A stretch of 64,000 bases of DNA from Incurvaria masculella (Eukaryota; Arthropoda; Insecta; Lepidoptera; Incurvariidae), in NCBI GenBank assembly GCA_946894095.1, contig OX335642.1, forward strand, positions 19,355,021 to 19,419,020. The letters are read 5' to 3'. Below are positions 1-12,675 of the stretch, in pieces. The translations under genes and the position numbers were made by a program. Positions within the stretch are counted from its first letter, which is position 1. Each line of letters starts with the position of its first letter. The notes under the pieces were generated by a model. It ran no database searches, was not told the DNA's origin, and saw nothing but the letters and a program-made list of their open reading frames with translations.

Positions 1-59
1 ATGGAAGGCAAGTCCACACGCCTTAGAGCCACTTAAAATAGTCGTGTCTTGTCTGTTTT

Positions 60-298
60 TTAGGTTTCCGTACCCAAATAGTGCCAATGGGCCTAAGGCT
101 CCGCAGTCCGGACTTCCACCCGTAATAGTTAGACAATTGAAAATTTCACAGGGTGTGATTTATATTACCTCTATGACAACAAATAGCATAAATCCAAAAA
201 AATATAAAGAAACTTGATTTGTTTGTATTAAGTCTTGCACGATGGTACGAAACCCTTCATTTGATTGTCCGACTCGGGCTTGGCCGGTGTTTTCTAAG
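60..298 (-). repeat. (GACG)n-type interspersed repeat, decayed copy
   Basis: On the minus strand it starts near ccggccaagcccgag and ends gggtacggaaacc, matching the other copies. The microsatellite is lost. Confidence 0.7.
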
Positions 299-1690
299 TA
301 GATTCCGCGCGTATCCAACGAGGCCTTAACTTGCATCAACATGCCCCTTTGTGTACAGAATTGTCAGCTATTGAGACCGATCGAACACGATGCGAGCGAA
401 AGACAAAGCGGGGCCCCATCTCCTCTCGAATGTCACGGAACGCAGTCATTACATCCAGTTAACATAAATTGACTGACATGACTCTGCAGCGAGGAGTTCG
501 TGGCTTGGTGTTATGCCTGTAGGCACCTTAATATGGTACAATTTTGACTGTTGGGTTGACACCCATCCGTCTGTTTATCTTTATTGTACAGAGTAAGTTC
601 TGAATTTGAAGACATACATTTGAATTTCTACGAAATATATAAAAGTTTCCCATTTCTTAACATATTATTATTTTTTGTTAATTCTTTGTTTCGTGTAGTT
701 TTTTATTAAATATATTTAACATGATTATGTGGAATGAAAATATTGTGATTAGCAAAAATTTTTTCAGTACTTAGTTATTTTCGACGATGTTATTTTTATG
801 TGAATTGATATGAACAGCTACATATTATCAAATAAATTTTCATGATAATTAACCATAACACCACACAATAAATAAGTGCCATAACAGTACCTTCCTTATA
901 TTGTTCCTTAGACCAAAGATCTAATTTCGCAAGTCGTAAAGTAAAATAATTAAGCGTATGAATTTTTAAATATGCAACTGACCGTAGATTTAATACCAAT
1001 GCTTTGTAGATTTAGCCTAGCACAGAACATTGGTGCCAGTACCATCCTTTTGTTGCACGGCTGCATTGAACTGGATGGAAAACAGGGACAATTTTTATTG
1101 CCTGGGTTTTTTACGATGTTTGGCGGCATATTTAATTTTCGACTATTATTTTATCATTAATGCGATCGTACAGACCCTACCATTTATGTATTTACTTAGG
1201 ATTACCACCTATAGTTTTACGTGAACTGCGATACATGATCAAAGAATCCTCGCCTCTTACTACATGCAAGGGAAGAAATTCAGTGTCTAAATTTTTATTA
1301 TTTTAACATGACTTAAAGATAAAAATAAACTAACAAACCAACTAACTTTAAGATCAGTCTTATTAAGTACTGAAATTATTACTTTAACTTTTTACAATTC
1401 TATTCAATGAAGTTTGATAAGGTGGTTAAAGAACTATCATAGATGAAGTACTCTAAAACGTTTAATAAAATGACATTGAACGTGGCAACATAAGATAAAA
1501 GTTGGTTAGGTACAAAAAAACTGGCTTTGACATTCAAAATAGATACCCGGCCGACGATTGTCCAGGGCAGAGTTGACCGGCTATCAGAATATAAACACAG
1601 CCGGCAAACGGACGCCTAATCGTTGTTGATAAGTGGAAATGTTGTGAATGTGGAAATGTCAACCTAATGAGCCAAGGAGCGCAAAGAATC

Positions 1691-1772
1691 AGCGTTCGAT
1701 GATCTAAGCTAAGCAACTCTAGGCACGGACGTAGTCTGGATGGGTGACCGCTTACGATATATCGCAACGCTT
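1691..1772 (+). repeat. 5S rRNA-like segment (5S-derived SINE or pseudogene)
   Basis: The segment carries aagctaagcaactctaggc and tggatgggtgaccgctta, which match the internal promoter and C-box region of 5S rRNA (AAGTTAAGCAAC...GGATGGGTGACC). The 5' third of 5S is replaced by unrelated sequence, so it is not a working rRNA gene. A 5S-headed retroposon is the likely source. Confidence 0.5.
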
Positions 1773-2917
1773 AATAACATCGCATGGAATGATAGACGAA
1801 CCTAAATTGTATCTAGATGGTCTGTCTTACATGAATATGAATTTCGTTGAGAATTCAGATCATTTGGATTTTCGGAACCCATGTGAAATGTAGGTCAACT
1901 GGACTACTACTATACTACTGACTGCATGGTAGGGTAAGTAGGGTTAAGCCAGCCCACACATGCATGTGTTGTTTCCACATGCAATTAATTAAATATGTTG
2001 AAAGCGATCATGGAAAATATAGTCCTGCTTAATAAAGATAGAGCATGGGTTCTAGTTTCTTCAAAAATCATATTAACTAAATCTAAAACAAAAAAAGGAA
2101 TAAAACAATTTTGGACAAAATTTTCGCCATCCTCGATGATGTCAAATCAATAAATTATACGGAAAGCTGACTTTTCAATTCTATTCTTTATTATCGAACT
2201 GATATTAGCTTGACAATTACACTTATGAATCCGTTTATTACCTTAGTAAAACGATTGAAAGTCTTCTAATTATCTTTTCCGAAGCAAAGCTCCATAAAAT
2301 ATATTGTTATCTCAGGTCATCTGTTTAACAACCCCACAATACGAGATAATTGCTGAACTCGCGTGAACTTTGATAAAAAAATAATGTTTTCGCCATTTAT
2401 TTATGTGTGATATCATTACTTCTGATTCGCAAATTCTTTTAATGTCTCTTTTATCAATAATACCTACCGAGTTCTCTTAATTATCCTCGTGTATTGGAGT
2501 AGGTTTTTTGCACGTTTCTTATCCAAATATATAATTCGTCTCTGATATTAGATAGTTAAAGTCGCTCAAAACTATTTTAGTTTAAGATCGTTCCTTAATT
2601 AAATCAAATTATATGTAAACCTAAATAAGTAAAATTGCATAAATAATAAAAAAGTGAGTCCGCTGAAACGATGGAACATCCGGTTATTGGAGCTAGAAAT
2701 TATTATTGTTATTTATCTCATGTTAAAATAATGATCTCTTCATAGATTTTGCACTTAAGTTGTATAGTAAACTTTAACGTTTTCATTTTTACCTATTGTT
2801 TTTCACAGCTAAGGAAATAGCAGAGTATTCTCAGTTTAGAGTTATTTATAGATCACATTAAACTGCCTGAAAATGATGCTATACGTTTGGCACACTATTA
2901 AAGGTTTTATTTCTATT

Positions 2918-3075
2918 ACTGGACATTGATGTCTCTACCCAATGTAATGATAATGGAGAAAACACCACCAGGTGTCGTGTCAGGACCTTTCTTATATTGC
3001 CCGGCTTCATTGAATTGGCTGGAAAATAAGGACAATTTTTCATTGCCGCTCCGCTCATCCAATGCGATGGTTAGG
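2918..3075 (-). mobile_element. SINE-A fragment
   Basis: The text ggtgtcgtgtcaggacc and ggacaatttttcattgccgc fits the family. Smaller or weaker pieces of the same family lie at 1-34 (-), 1029-1125 (-), 1871-1960 (+), 6141-6300 (+), 11148-11290 (+), 14012-14130 (-), 52823-53045 (-), 55925-56088 (+), 58843-58945 (-) and 62225-62272 (-). Confidence 0.65.
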
Positions 3076-3889
3076 GCCTTTTCTTTGATTAATGTGTCCT
3101 TGCTTCACGGTCGATTCTTACATACCTATCACATTCACAGATATGGATAAAGGATAAGTACAACTAATGATCCTTTAAAAGTTATGTTTATAAGCACCTA
3201 ACCGGCCAGCGTTATTTTCGCAAACCCCAAGAAAGTTCGAAGGCCAGTGGGCGACCGTATGCGGTATAAGTCACAATTAATTTAAGAAATATAAACTTGT
3301 TTCATTATGCTTGTGAATTTACTACAAACACATAGATTTAATTATTCACCCATACATGCCAAGCTACTTTTACCTGATAACACAGTCTGGACCTAAGTTC
3401 GTAAATATTTCCTTCTGATTCTTCACGGATTCGATATTTTCACTTTGAGGCAGTTTCAAACTTCTACTAACCTACCCTAATAAAATAGTGGAAAATATAT
3501 TCAAATATGATGCTAAATTAAAACTGCATGAACAAACTTCATACATTTGAAATTATATCATGATTTTTTGTATGATACATTCATACAACAAATCATGACT
3601 ATTATTTTCCATAGACAAACCTTGACTGAAATATTTTTCAATTTTAAAATTCATGTTTTGGGTAATGTACACATGAAAATTTATAATTTTTGCACACCTT
3701 TTAAATCCGGTCAAATTAAGACATCCTGAAATGTATATTGAATAATTTTAATTAGCACAAATGTTCACAGAAAATTAAGATTTCAGAGATAAAGATTATA
3801 GTATGAAGCAAACTTAAGTTGTATAACATTATATTTTAGAAATAAAGGCAACCATTTATTATTAGTTATATGAAAATAAATAAACTTAC

Positions 3890-3965
3890 CGTTGGATTGC
3901 GCCGGAGTCCACAAAACTGCGATCACGATGAAAGCACACAAACTTAGACTAGTGCCCTTCCCCAT
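3890..3965 (-). CDS. First exon of an unidentified secreted-protein gene
   Basis: Read on the minus strand, an ATG at 3965 opens 25 codons, MGKGTSLSLCAFIVIAVLWT then PAQSN, a textbook signal peptide. It is followed by a consensus donor, CAACG|gtaagt, at 3889-3884, phase 1. A TATA box and a compact leader lie behind it. The remaining exons should lie at lower coordinates; I found none within 1-3880, so they may be short, or beyond the left edge. The family is not recognisable from the signal peptide alone. Confidence 0.6.
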
Positions 3966-4039
3966 ATTGATAAGGGGAAAAGCGAACTACGATAATATAT
4001 TAAAATAACAATACTATGGAAGGTGTAGCCTCTACCCTG

Positions 4040-4090
4040 GCCGGGAGGTAAGTGCGAAGAGCGAAGAGTTCTGCCACTTTATATAGATAT
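4040..4090 (-). promoter_or_regulatory. Core promoter (TATA box) of the secreted-protein gene
   Basis: On the minus strand the sequence reads tctatataaagtggcag, a strong TATA box centred near 4082. Transcription would start about 30 bases further on, near 4050, giving a leader of about 85 bases to the ATG at 3965. The pattern is typical of abundantly expressed insect genes; the start site itself is inferred. Confidence 0.55.
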
Positions 4091-4971
4091 TGTCTGGATC
4101 GAGAAAGCGGTGGCTGATTGCTGGATCGCTGGTTGAAGTGTTGGTTCGATTCTCGGTCACGAAATAATCTTTATGGTGTTTAGATAATTAGAGTAATTGC
4201 ACAAGTTGTTATTAAAAATGGATAGGTTCTGGCATGGTACCTAGTCTCTGGAAGATTGTGGTGTGTGGGATCATTGCATTAGTTTTGAGATTAGCCAAAA
4301 AATAGCATAGTTTTGCTACTAAATGTAACTTTGTAGAATTCAATAATGTTATTTTTCGGAAAAAATATATCAAATTGTTCGGTATATTAAATGTAAATTT
4401 ACATAAGTGACATATGAATAGAAAAAAAATATTATAAAAGTAAATAATATGTTCTATGAATTACTTGGCTCATTTTAAGTTTTGTGTGTATATGTTGAAA
4501 ATGTTTTTTTTATTCTTACAAAATGTGGTTTCGAAAACAAAATATTTGACATAAATCCATATTTATAAGATTTCCTATGTCCTGCACAGAGCACAATTTA
4601 TATAATCAAAATGTAAAAAGCATTTACCATATTTTTCATTTGAAAGTACTAGCTAGATTTCAATTGTACGTAACAGTTCACCAACAGACAAATTGGTTAA
4701 TTATTTGGGTACCTTATATTATATCTTATATGTATCTTATCTATAAATGTATTTTAAATTTATATTTTAATATCTTGTATTAGAAAAATACTAGAAATAC
4801 AGGTACGAGAGTTCAGGCTTCATCTTTTAAAACCCTTAAATGAGTGTTAACCACGGTAATCTCAAAACATATATTTTAAAATGTATGTAGATATTTCAAT
4901 AAATTATTTCTGACGAAAAACAACAGTGCGGAGAAACATATTATTTTGTTGTATTTAAGTAAGTCAATTCA

Positions 4972-5210
4972 GAGTTGTTGACACTTTGAATAAATTGCCA
5001 GAAGAAGTGATAAGTGCTAACTCAGTGAACAGTTTTAAAAACAAATTGGACAAATATCAAAAACGAGAAGCAATAAATAAAAACTAAACTTAAAAAAAAA
5101 CTTTACTTGCAAAAATATTAATACAGTGCACTCAATAATTAAAATACACGCATCAGCTTGTAGCTGCTAGTGTATATAAAATTTAATAATAATAATAATT
5201 TATTGGTATA
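4972..5210 (+). mobile_element. CR1/L2-type LINE 3' end, (AAT)n tail
   Basis: The frame reads LNKLPEEVISANSVNSFKNK then LDKYQKREAINKN and a stop, the typical last residues of CR1/L2 reverse transcriptases (LP.EVV.A.SVN.FK..LD). A short 3' region and (aat)n follow, as expected for a 5'-truncated insert. Confidence 0.75.
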
Positions 5211-5404
5211 TAAAGTGACTAGAGAAAATAATTAAGGCAAAGAAAGGACAAGATTCAAAACATTATACATAACGTGAATTTATATTAATTGTCATAAAAA
5301 TAAAACATTGAAAATTTAACCATATGTATTTTTTCGTATCCGAGTGGATTTGATAATATGTATATGTTTTATGTAACTTAACATGAATGTCGGATATACA
5401 TCAA

Positions 5405-5702
5405 CCGTTATGACATTCGCCCAACACAATGAATTCCCGCAGGAATTTGCCAGGACCTTCTCTTTATGAGGACATTAAATTAGATGGAAAACCTTGCATT
5501 TTTAATTACCGCTTCTGCCGTCTTGTTATCCAACTCAACCACCAACAAGGGCACCATCTGTTTTACATGGATTCCGATTCTTCGAGAATATGTTTCCGGA
5601 ACCAAAATATTTAATATTAACTTACAGTAGATTTAATCAATCAAAACCCCAAGACCTCTGGCATGAGAAGCAAGTGTCCATGCCCTGAGCTACGAGCTGT
5701 TC
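5405..5702 (-). mobile_element. SINE-A copy, diverged
   Basis: The text gacattcgcccaacacaatg, ttgccaggaccttctcttta, ttttacatggattccga and acctctggcatgagaagcaa matches in family order. Confidence 0.65.
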
Positions 5703-6354
5703 AATCAAGATGTAAGGAAAAATATATTAGATGCGCTTAAAAAAATAAAAAATATATATTTATTGAAAACGTAGTGCTTACGAGGGTAAAGATACAGAAG
5801 GGGGATGAGCAAGCTTTATATACGTAGATTTGGAGCTAGTCATGCAGTGCTTACAGTATTGCCTTTATTCTCTCTCTAATATTCAGGAAAGGTGAAGCAA
5901 AAAATAAATAACGAGACATTTAAGACCCAACGTCAAAAACCCTAAGTTAAAAGCAGCATAATTATAATATTTCCCTGATAATAATTTCTGCAAATGTTTT
6001 CGTAACTTGGAAGGGTTATTCCGGAATTCTTATTCTTATTCTTATTCTTATTCTCAAGAGACGCATCATTTCCCCTTCTGTGTACTAACGTCTGCACTGC
6101 GATGAATATCCAAAACAGCACGCGACGCAGGACACATTTGCTGCTGAAAAGATGGTCAAAACGTCAATAATTATCCGTGTTTTCCATTTAGTTTTATGTA
6201 GTCGGTGTCATAAAATGAAGACCCTGACATTGCAACTAATTCCTTTGGGAATGCGGTTTATTGGGATAAAATCAAGACGGTGGTTAATGATAGTTATTAG
6301 TCATATATATCAAGTTATATAACAATATCTAAAACTAAATACATACATAGATAA

Positions 6355-6592
6355 TGGCAGTGGACTGATCACGTCAGCCGAAGAGACGACGACCATTTGA
6401 GTAACCGTGTACAGGAGGCATAACACGAAAACGGACTGTGGGAAGACCACCCGCCAGGTGGGACGAAGATATCAAGTGCGTTGGCGGAAAGCAGTGGTTT
6501 CGTATCGCTGAGGGGCGGGAGGACTGGATAAAAATTGGAGAGGCGTATGTCCAGCAGTGGACGCAAACACGCTGACTGACTGACATAGATAT
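6355..6592 (+). mobile_element. RTE-type LINE 3' end
   Basis: The conserved C-terminus (WQW..HVSRRDDD, GRPPARW-like, [10 protein letters not shown]) is spread over shifted frames, followed by a short (TGAC)n tail. It is a 5'-truncated dead copy. Confidence 0.75.
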
Positions 6593-7417
6593 TTCAAAAA
6601 TATCTACGCAACTTCCAAAATAAAAATTAGTATCCTATATTTTCCTAAATTCCTGGTTCGGAATGACGTGAATAAATTGTTTGAGATCTTGGCGTCTATA
6701 ATTACACAGATTAATAATTTGGACCAATTCATAAATGGTTGTTAAATAAATTTGTTGAATGATAGCGATTTTATCGAAGTTTGGGTAGAGCAATGTATTG
6801 TTGGATTGTCGTAAACAAAAGTACATTACGAGGGTCAAAGGTTCACAGGATACTAATTAGGAGATAACTCCTCATTAAGAGTACCTACAATTTACCGCAG
6901 CGAGAAGTCATTTCTCTATTGAATTGTTGTTGGTATTCTCATTGTGGAAATAATGTAATAAGCTATTCATACATTTTGTTTTGCATTTGATGGTTCTATA
7001 GATTTAGGGAAATGTTGCTCGCTTAAACACATAGTTAAGAAATTCTTGAACGTCTGTGATAATTTAGAAGCCTATGAATAAAATTAAACCTTTCTATATC
7101 TAGCTATAACAATATTAAAAACAAATTAAACTTCAACACAAAAAAAACTCAAAAAGTTAAATGAGGATACTCGGTATTTGAAAATCATAGTTATAATTAA
7201 AATCGAATGAAATATTTTATTGAAATGGACTTGGATGAATAACACCATGTCTACTGTTACAATATTGGCCGAATACACCACATGAGAATTAGGATCCATG
7301 CCAGGACTTAGTAAATAAAAAAGTTTTAAGAAAAAAGACAGTTTCACGTAAAATCCGAACTAGCCTGAACGGACACACGGATACCCTCTAGCGTAACCGT
7401 TTCTATTTACTAGTTAT

Positions 7418-7675
7418 AAGGGTTGGTACCGCTGCATTGAATGAAAGGTGGCTGGAGCGGCAATAAAAATTGTCCGTCATTTCCACTCAGTTTTTTTTTA
7501 TTTAAATGGACATGGATGGCTAATACTAGCCCATCACACCGCATTCCCGAAGGCATTAGGTGCCATGCCAGGACCTTAACCAGAAAGGGTAATAAAGTGG
7601 TGCATAAAAGGTGTGGGGACTGAAACCATGACTTCTGGCATGGTAAGCAAGTTCCCCTGTCCCTTAGCGACGTGT
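7418..7675. mobile_element. Two abutting SINE-A fragments in opposite orientation
   Basis: A plus-strand body piece (7418-7490, ggttggtaccgctgcattga) meets a minus-strand copy (7500-7675) that has lost its middle, jumping from gccaggaccttaa to aataaagtggtgcat. Confidence 0.65.
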
Positions 7676-7837
7676 TGATGGAATTAAATGCATCCGTAAG
7701 TAAGGAATCACGAAAAAAAAGTCGTGGCCTGGTACTTACTTCACATGTGGTGTGTTGAAAAATAATAATATTGGAATGAATGAGGAAGGAGCAAAGATAC
7801 GATAAAAACAATTTAGAAATTGGAATGGAAACAAGTT

Positions 7838-7922
7838 GTCGGGATAGCTCAGTTGGTTTAGAGCAGTGGACATGTAGAGCAGTGGACATGTGTCGGAAGC
7901 AGGTTCGAAACCTGCTTCCGAC
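7838..7922 (+). tRNA. tRNA-like sequence, probably a pseudogene
   Basis: The ends gtcggga and ttccgac form a seven-base acceptor stem with one G-T pair. The D arm is gctcagttggtttagagc and the T arm gcagg-ttcgaaa-cctgc is perfect. The anticodon arm is broken by a direct 16-base duplication (agagcagtggacatgt twice), so no anticodon can be assigned. The promoter boxes are intact. Confidence 0.5.
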
Positions 7923-8589
7923 GAATGTCACGACCAATTTTTAACAGATTATTTTAAAAATCTGATTAAAATGCTTCAAATGTAGATGTCGGTGAAACTC
8001 AATGAGATAACGGTAAGTCGTATCCATTTAATACATAAAATTATCAAGATTTGGAAAGTTAAACAATATTTTTCATAAAAGCGCTTTCCAGGAATGTTAA
8101 TTCATAATACATAGCTCACATATTCATGTATATTTCTGCACGCGCGTTAATTTTGCTGAGATCACGAATCGTAATTCGATAAACCCTGAACTTGAAAACT
8201 GAATTGGTCGGAAACTATTACAACTTAATTGCATTAGCTAAATAATGGTGCATATGCAAACATTCAGCGTCCACTGACGTCTACATACTTTAGATAAGCA
8301 TGATCATCAAGCAAAGGTTATGTTTTGGGCCACAAGTTGGGCCACAAGTTGGGCCACAAATCTTCAGAGTGACTAAATAATTTTGGGAATGTTTTTTCAT
8401 ATAGACAGTAATTAAAAAATATTCTCAGATGTTTCGTATATTTTCGCACAGATATTTGAATGTTTGTAAGAAATGGAATTAGGAACACTGAATGTTTGAA
8501 GTATATTAAAACTATACTTTTATTTGCGAATCTTAATAAAAACTATATCAAAAACAAGAATTAAATACGTACTAACTAAAATGAAAACC

Positions 8590-8885
8590 GTCCAGGAGCA
8601 GTCGAGACGGGATTGCAGCAGTGCCGGGGGCCCCCGACAACCCTGGTGCCCATCAGACGAGATAAAAAATCTCATCCATGGGCACCGAGTGCGGGAAGGC
8701 CCCCATGACGCTCGCTGCGTTCCCCCTCTGGACAGCCAGACTGATGCGTTGGAGGAGGAACGACCCGGCTCGGCTGTCCCCAGACGATTCGCGCAGCCTC
8801 TTGCCCAGCTCGCTCAACAATTGCTTTCCGGCTGCGCAAACGGGACCTAAAGTTTCTACTGCGAATGGGATGAAGTTATATTTTT
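8590..8885 (-). mobile_element. C-terminal remnant of a retrotransposon ORF
   Basis: On the minus strand it reads FIPFAVETLGPVCAAGKQLL, then RISLAVQRGNAASVMGA and MDEIFY. This VETLGP...QRISL.(V/I)QR.N...V pattern occurs at the end of many insect retroelement polyproteins. The class is not certain. Confidence 0.5.
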
Positions 8886-9017
8886 TTTTTAAATAAAGGC
8901 AAACTTAAAATGTATAAAGCCAGTGTATGCAAATCATTTCGTAGCAAAGTGAAATATGCAATTAAAATCCTTTGAACTGGTGTTTATTTTGTATATTTAT
9001 TACTTTTAGTACTTTTT

Positions 9018-9205
9018 AAGCTAAGCCTGCTATAAGTATTTTAGGGACAATGGCTGCCTCGGCAGACCTAGAGGAGATATTTTATTTATAATGCACATAC
9101 TATATTCTCTATTTAGTTTAATTTGTTTTATGTTCATTACTCTAAAGAAATAAATAAATAAAAGTTTCAAAAAAAAGGTAAAAAAAAAAAAAAAAAGCTA
9201 AGCCT
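9018..9205 (+). mobile_element. Short retroposed insert with poly(A) and target duplication
   Basis: An insert at 9029-9194 ends in AATAAA-like text and a run of A, and is flanked by aagctaagcct on both sides (9018-9028 and 9195-9205). This is target-primed insertion of a truncated LINE or SINE 3' end. The parent family is not recognised. Confidence 0.65.
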
Positions 9206-9626
9206 ATGCCAGTCCCATAGTGTCTTTAAAATATAAAACCTAGGAAACAAATAAAAATATTCACTACCTCAGAAATTTGATGAAAAAGATCTTTTTCCCT
9301 TAGAGATAAAATCCTTTAGAGATAAAAACTCTTTTACAAAACCTGGCATAATAATCAAATTATCACTATTCGGTTGACATAACCATGGAGGTGAGGAACG
9401 TCCATGCTTAACACACTATATATTTTACAAAATAGGTTAAGTCTGTCAGTTTTCAGTCATACTTGTAATCTTCTTCGAAAGTGCCCATTCCGTTCATATT
9501 CTAATAAAATATGATGTAGAACTTTCCTTCTTTTTCATAAGGAATAAAAAAAAGTTTTGTGGGATATGTCCGGAGTGAAGTCTGCCATTACGATCTGAGT
9601 TCTAGTTCGGCGTGATGATCCTATAC

Positions 9627-9946
9627 ATAAAAACCGGCCAAGCGCGAGTCGGACTCGCACATGAAGGGTTCCGTACCATCGTACAAGATTTAACCCAAAA
9701 AAATATATGTTTTTTGTATGGGGCCTCCTTTTGATTTTCATTATTTTTTTATTTTACCTATTTGTTGTTATAGCGGCAAAATAAATACACACTCCGTAAA
9801 AATTTCAGTTGTCTACCTATTACGGTTTACGAGATACAGCCCTGTGACAGACGGACGGACGGACGGACGGACGGACGGACGGACTGACAGCGGAGGCTTA
9901 GTAATAGGGTTTCGTTTTCACCCTTTGGGTACGGAACCCCAAAAAG
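9627..9946 (+). repeat. (GACG)n-carrying interspersed repeat
   Basis: It runs from ccggccaagcgcgagtcgga through ttgttgttatagcggcaaaa and a (GACG)n tract to ttgggtacggaacccc. This family is very common in lepidopteran introns and may be a non-autonomous Helitron-like or retroposed repeat. Confidence 0.8.
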
Positions 9947-11368
9947 GGAGGAGATATGGCATCGAGGGCACATAGTATGGGACCCGCTGTCTCCAATTTT
10001 CAAAAACTACCAATCCAACTTAAAAGTACATGCCACATGCAAGCATAGTGGGAGACATATTGAAGGGTTTGTGTGGGTGGGAACCGACTTGACGAATGCT
10101 AGTTTAGAGCGCATTCGCAAGCGGTGGCGATATTTCGACTATATGGCACGTGACGATCCGCCGGATTCCCATACAACTATATGGTAATTTTGACCATATA
10201 GCGGAGACGCGATATCGAACACATGCCACTTCTCCTTCCTGTCTCGTTCCTGTGTTTGTGAAAAATGTTATATTTTCTAAAGGAACTCTTGGAAGAAACC
10301 TCTCGTCACTACGACGACGGTAAAAATAGGCGCTAGGACTAGCCAACTACTCGCGCCATACAAATGCACTTTTTAACAAATGTAATAATATGTATTGAAA
10401 CGCTTCAGCAAATCCAAATAGAACTCCAGACTGATAATAGATTGTTAATATTTTTTTATTCCATCATTTATTTAAATAATAATAAAAATAAAAAAAGTTG
10501 ATTTTTCTCATTAGAAATCTGAAAGTAATTCGATTTCTAGATATAAGCAAAAACAGCATATATGCATAAACAAAAAAATCCATTTGCTTTTAGATTTCTA
10601 CATTTAGTCAAAAAAGTTCGGAAATGGACACCGTTTCCGCAATGTATTTTGTATAGAAAAAGGAAACATACATTAACGAAAATAGGTTGATTCCTAGACA
10701 AGGAATCATATATTGTAATAATGACACTTATAATCGTCAGACTTAGTTAGTTAACTTGGGGTGCCTCGTCTAACTTTGCGATTTGGCTAGTACCAGGGCC
10801 TTAAAATGTGCCGATTCCGATGGCCTGTCACACTCATTCTGGGCGGGATGAAGGATAAGCATGGAAGTATATAAATAAATAAAAATAAATATATCGGGGA
10901 CTAAGTACTAGTTATGAACCGGCTCGGGATACCATGACAGTACGAGGAAAGGGGTCACAGTATTGAGTTACAATGATATTAATATCACAAAATCCTTCCA
11001 ATGCAACCTACTACCGCTTTTCTTTTCGAAATGTCAATGATAGTATGTGAATTGAAAAAAAATATATATAGTGGATTAGTATAATGGGAAATATCACACC
11101 TACCGTCCATGTTAACTTCATACAATCCGGGACAACGTGAGCGCTGAGCGGCTCGTAGTTCAGCGGCGCGGGTACTTGCCTTGCATGCCTGAGGTGATAG
11201 GATTACATAAATTCCCGCCCTGTTCATGCATCACTTTCTTTCTGAGTTGGATAAGTGCATATCCTCACGAACGAGTATATGCACTTGACAAAAAACAAAA
11301 ACAAAAAAAAAACATACAGACGAATTGATAACCTCCTCCTTTTTTGAAGTCGGTTAAAAAGTAACAGA

Positions 11369-11580
11369 CTTCAAAGAAAAAGCACTACAAAGTAAAAAAA
11401 TAATTGCCATTTTTGTAGTTACGATTATTGTTATATTTTGAGTCGGCGTCAGCCGGGCACGCGCTGTGCCAATCAAGAGAACCTTGGCTACCTTGGCTGA
11501 CACCGACTCAAAAAATAGCAATAATCATAACTACAAAAATGGCAATTATTTTTTATATTTTTAATGCTTTTTCTTTGAAG
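11369..11580. repeat. Long hairpin, arms of about 86 bp
   Basis: The left arm 11369-11454 (cttcaaagaaaaagc ... agtcggcgtcagcc) pairs with 11495-11580 around a 40-base loop. Direct copies of cctccttttttgaagtcggt lie outside at 11334 and 11921. It is probably a fold-back repeat. Confidence 0.75.
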
Positions 11581-12404
11581 TCGGTTTTTTTTTTTTTAAT
11601 TTTTTTTATTTGTTTATTTTTAGTGAATCTGAAGTACACTGACTAAATTGTACACGTCCTTTCCAATAAAAAAAGAATCACCGAAATCGGTAGGCGTTAT
11701 ATTGAGTTATTCGTCCATTTGTCGCGCACATCTTAATACAAATTTAAGACTTATATGATTTTCTCATGGATATCATTGTCAGAACTTAACCAAATTAAAA
11801 TGGGACCACTTGAGAAGCACTAGCTTTCATTTAAAAAAATAATCATCAAAATCGGTTCACCCAGGCAAAAGTTATGAGGTAACAAACATAAAAAAACATA
11901 CAGTCAAATTGAGAACCTCCTCCTTTTTTGAAGTCGGTTAAACATCGCATGCGCAAAGATTTTTTTTCCTCGTCTAAGATGTTTTTGTAACCAGAGATAC
12001 TGAGAGAATATGAGGTCATTACTCCATCTCAGTATAGATATGGGAATAATGTAATGACGCAAAAAAATACGTTTAAGGGTCGTTGGCCGTTAAGCTGGCG
12101 TGGAATATTCTTGTGGAAATTAATAATTTCAAATAATAATACGTGTTAAATAATTAAATTGTTATTTTTCCGTCTATATTGAAAGGTCTATTTTTAAATG
12201 TAATTGTTTTAATGCCTACTTTATTGGACTTCAATTCGAAACCGCAACTGCAATTCAAACAATTGTAAATAATAGAATATTTGAAGTTATCACTTCATTA
12301 GGCGCGTTGGGAGAAAGATAATCAGAGTGCATTTTTATCGGGAAAAGAAGTTGCGCGCGGCCAGATGTAACAAACGATAACCTTTCTTTTATGGTAACAG
12401 CACA

Positions 12405-12675
12405 TTGATGGCATCTTTATGAGAACGGCAACATTGAACTGAATGGAAAACACGGACAATTTTTTATTGCCGCTTCGACCATAGTTTCATCCAATGTGGT
12501 GGTACCAAACCGGGCGGACTTAACCTTACCGCCTACAGTTTTAGATGGGTTCCGAACCATGGAACAGCTCGTATTTAACGCAGAAAGAGAAAGAAAGTGG
12601 TGCATGACCGGGGCAAAGATCTGAATCCAGACCTCTCGCATGAATGACAAGTCCTCTAGAGCCTAAACCACGAAT
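12405..12675 (-). mobile_element. SINE-A copy
   Basis: The copy includes aacattgaactgaatggaaa, ggttccgaaccatggaacag and the head region cctctcgcatgaatgacaag, in family order on the minus strand. Confidence 0.75.

Larger units (their letters stand above)
343..4970. other. Left region outside listed items
   Basis: Apart from the SINE pieces, the 5S-like segment and the secreted-protein exon, 343-1020, 1970-2915, 3130-3885 and 4090-4970 show only AT-rich sequence. Confidence 0.5.

Noticed and set aside
1534..1767. Minus-strand open frame of 77 codons
   Set aside because: It is the antisense of the 5S rRNA-like segment.
7410..7937. Minus-strand open frame of 175 codons, the longest in the window
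   Set aside because: It crosses two SINE-A fragments and the tRNA-like sequence, so it is not a gene.
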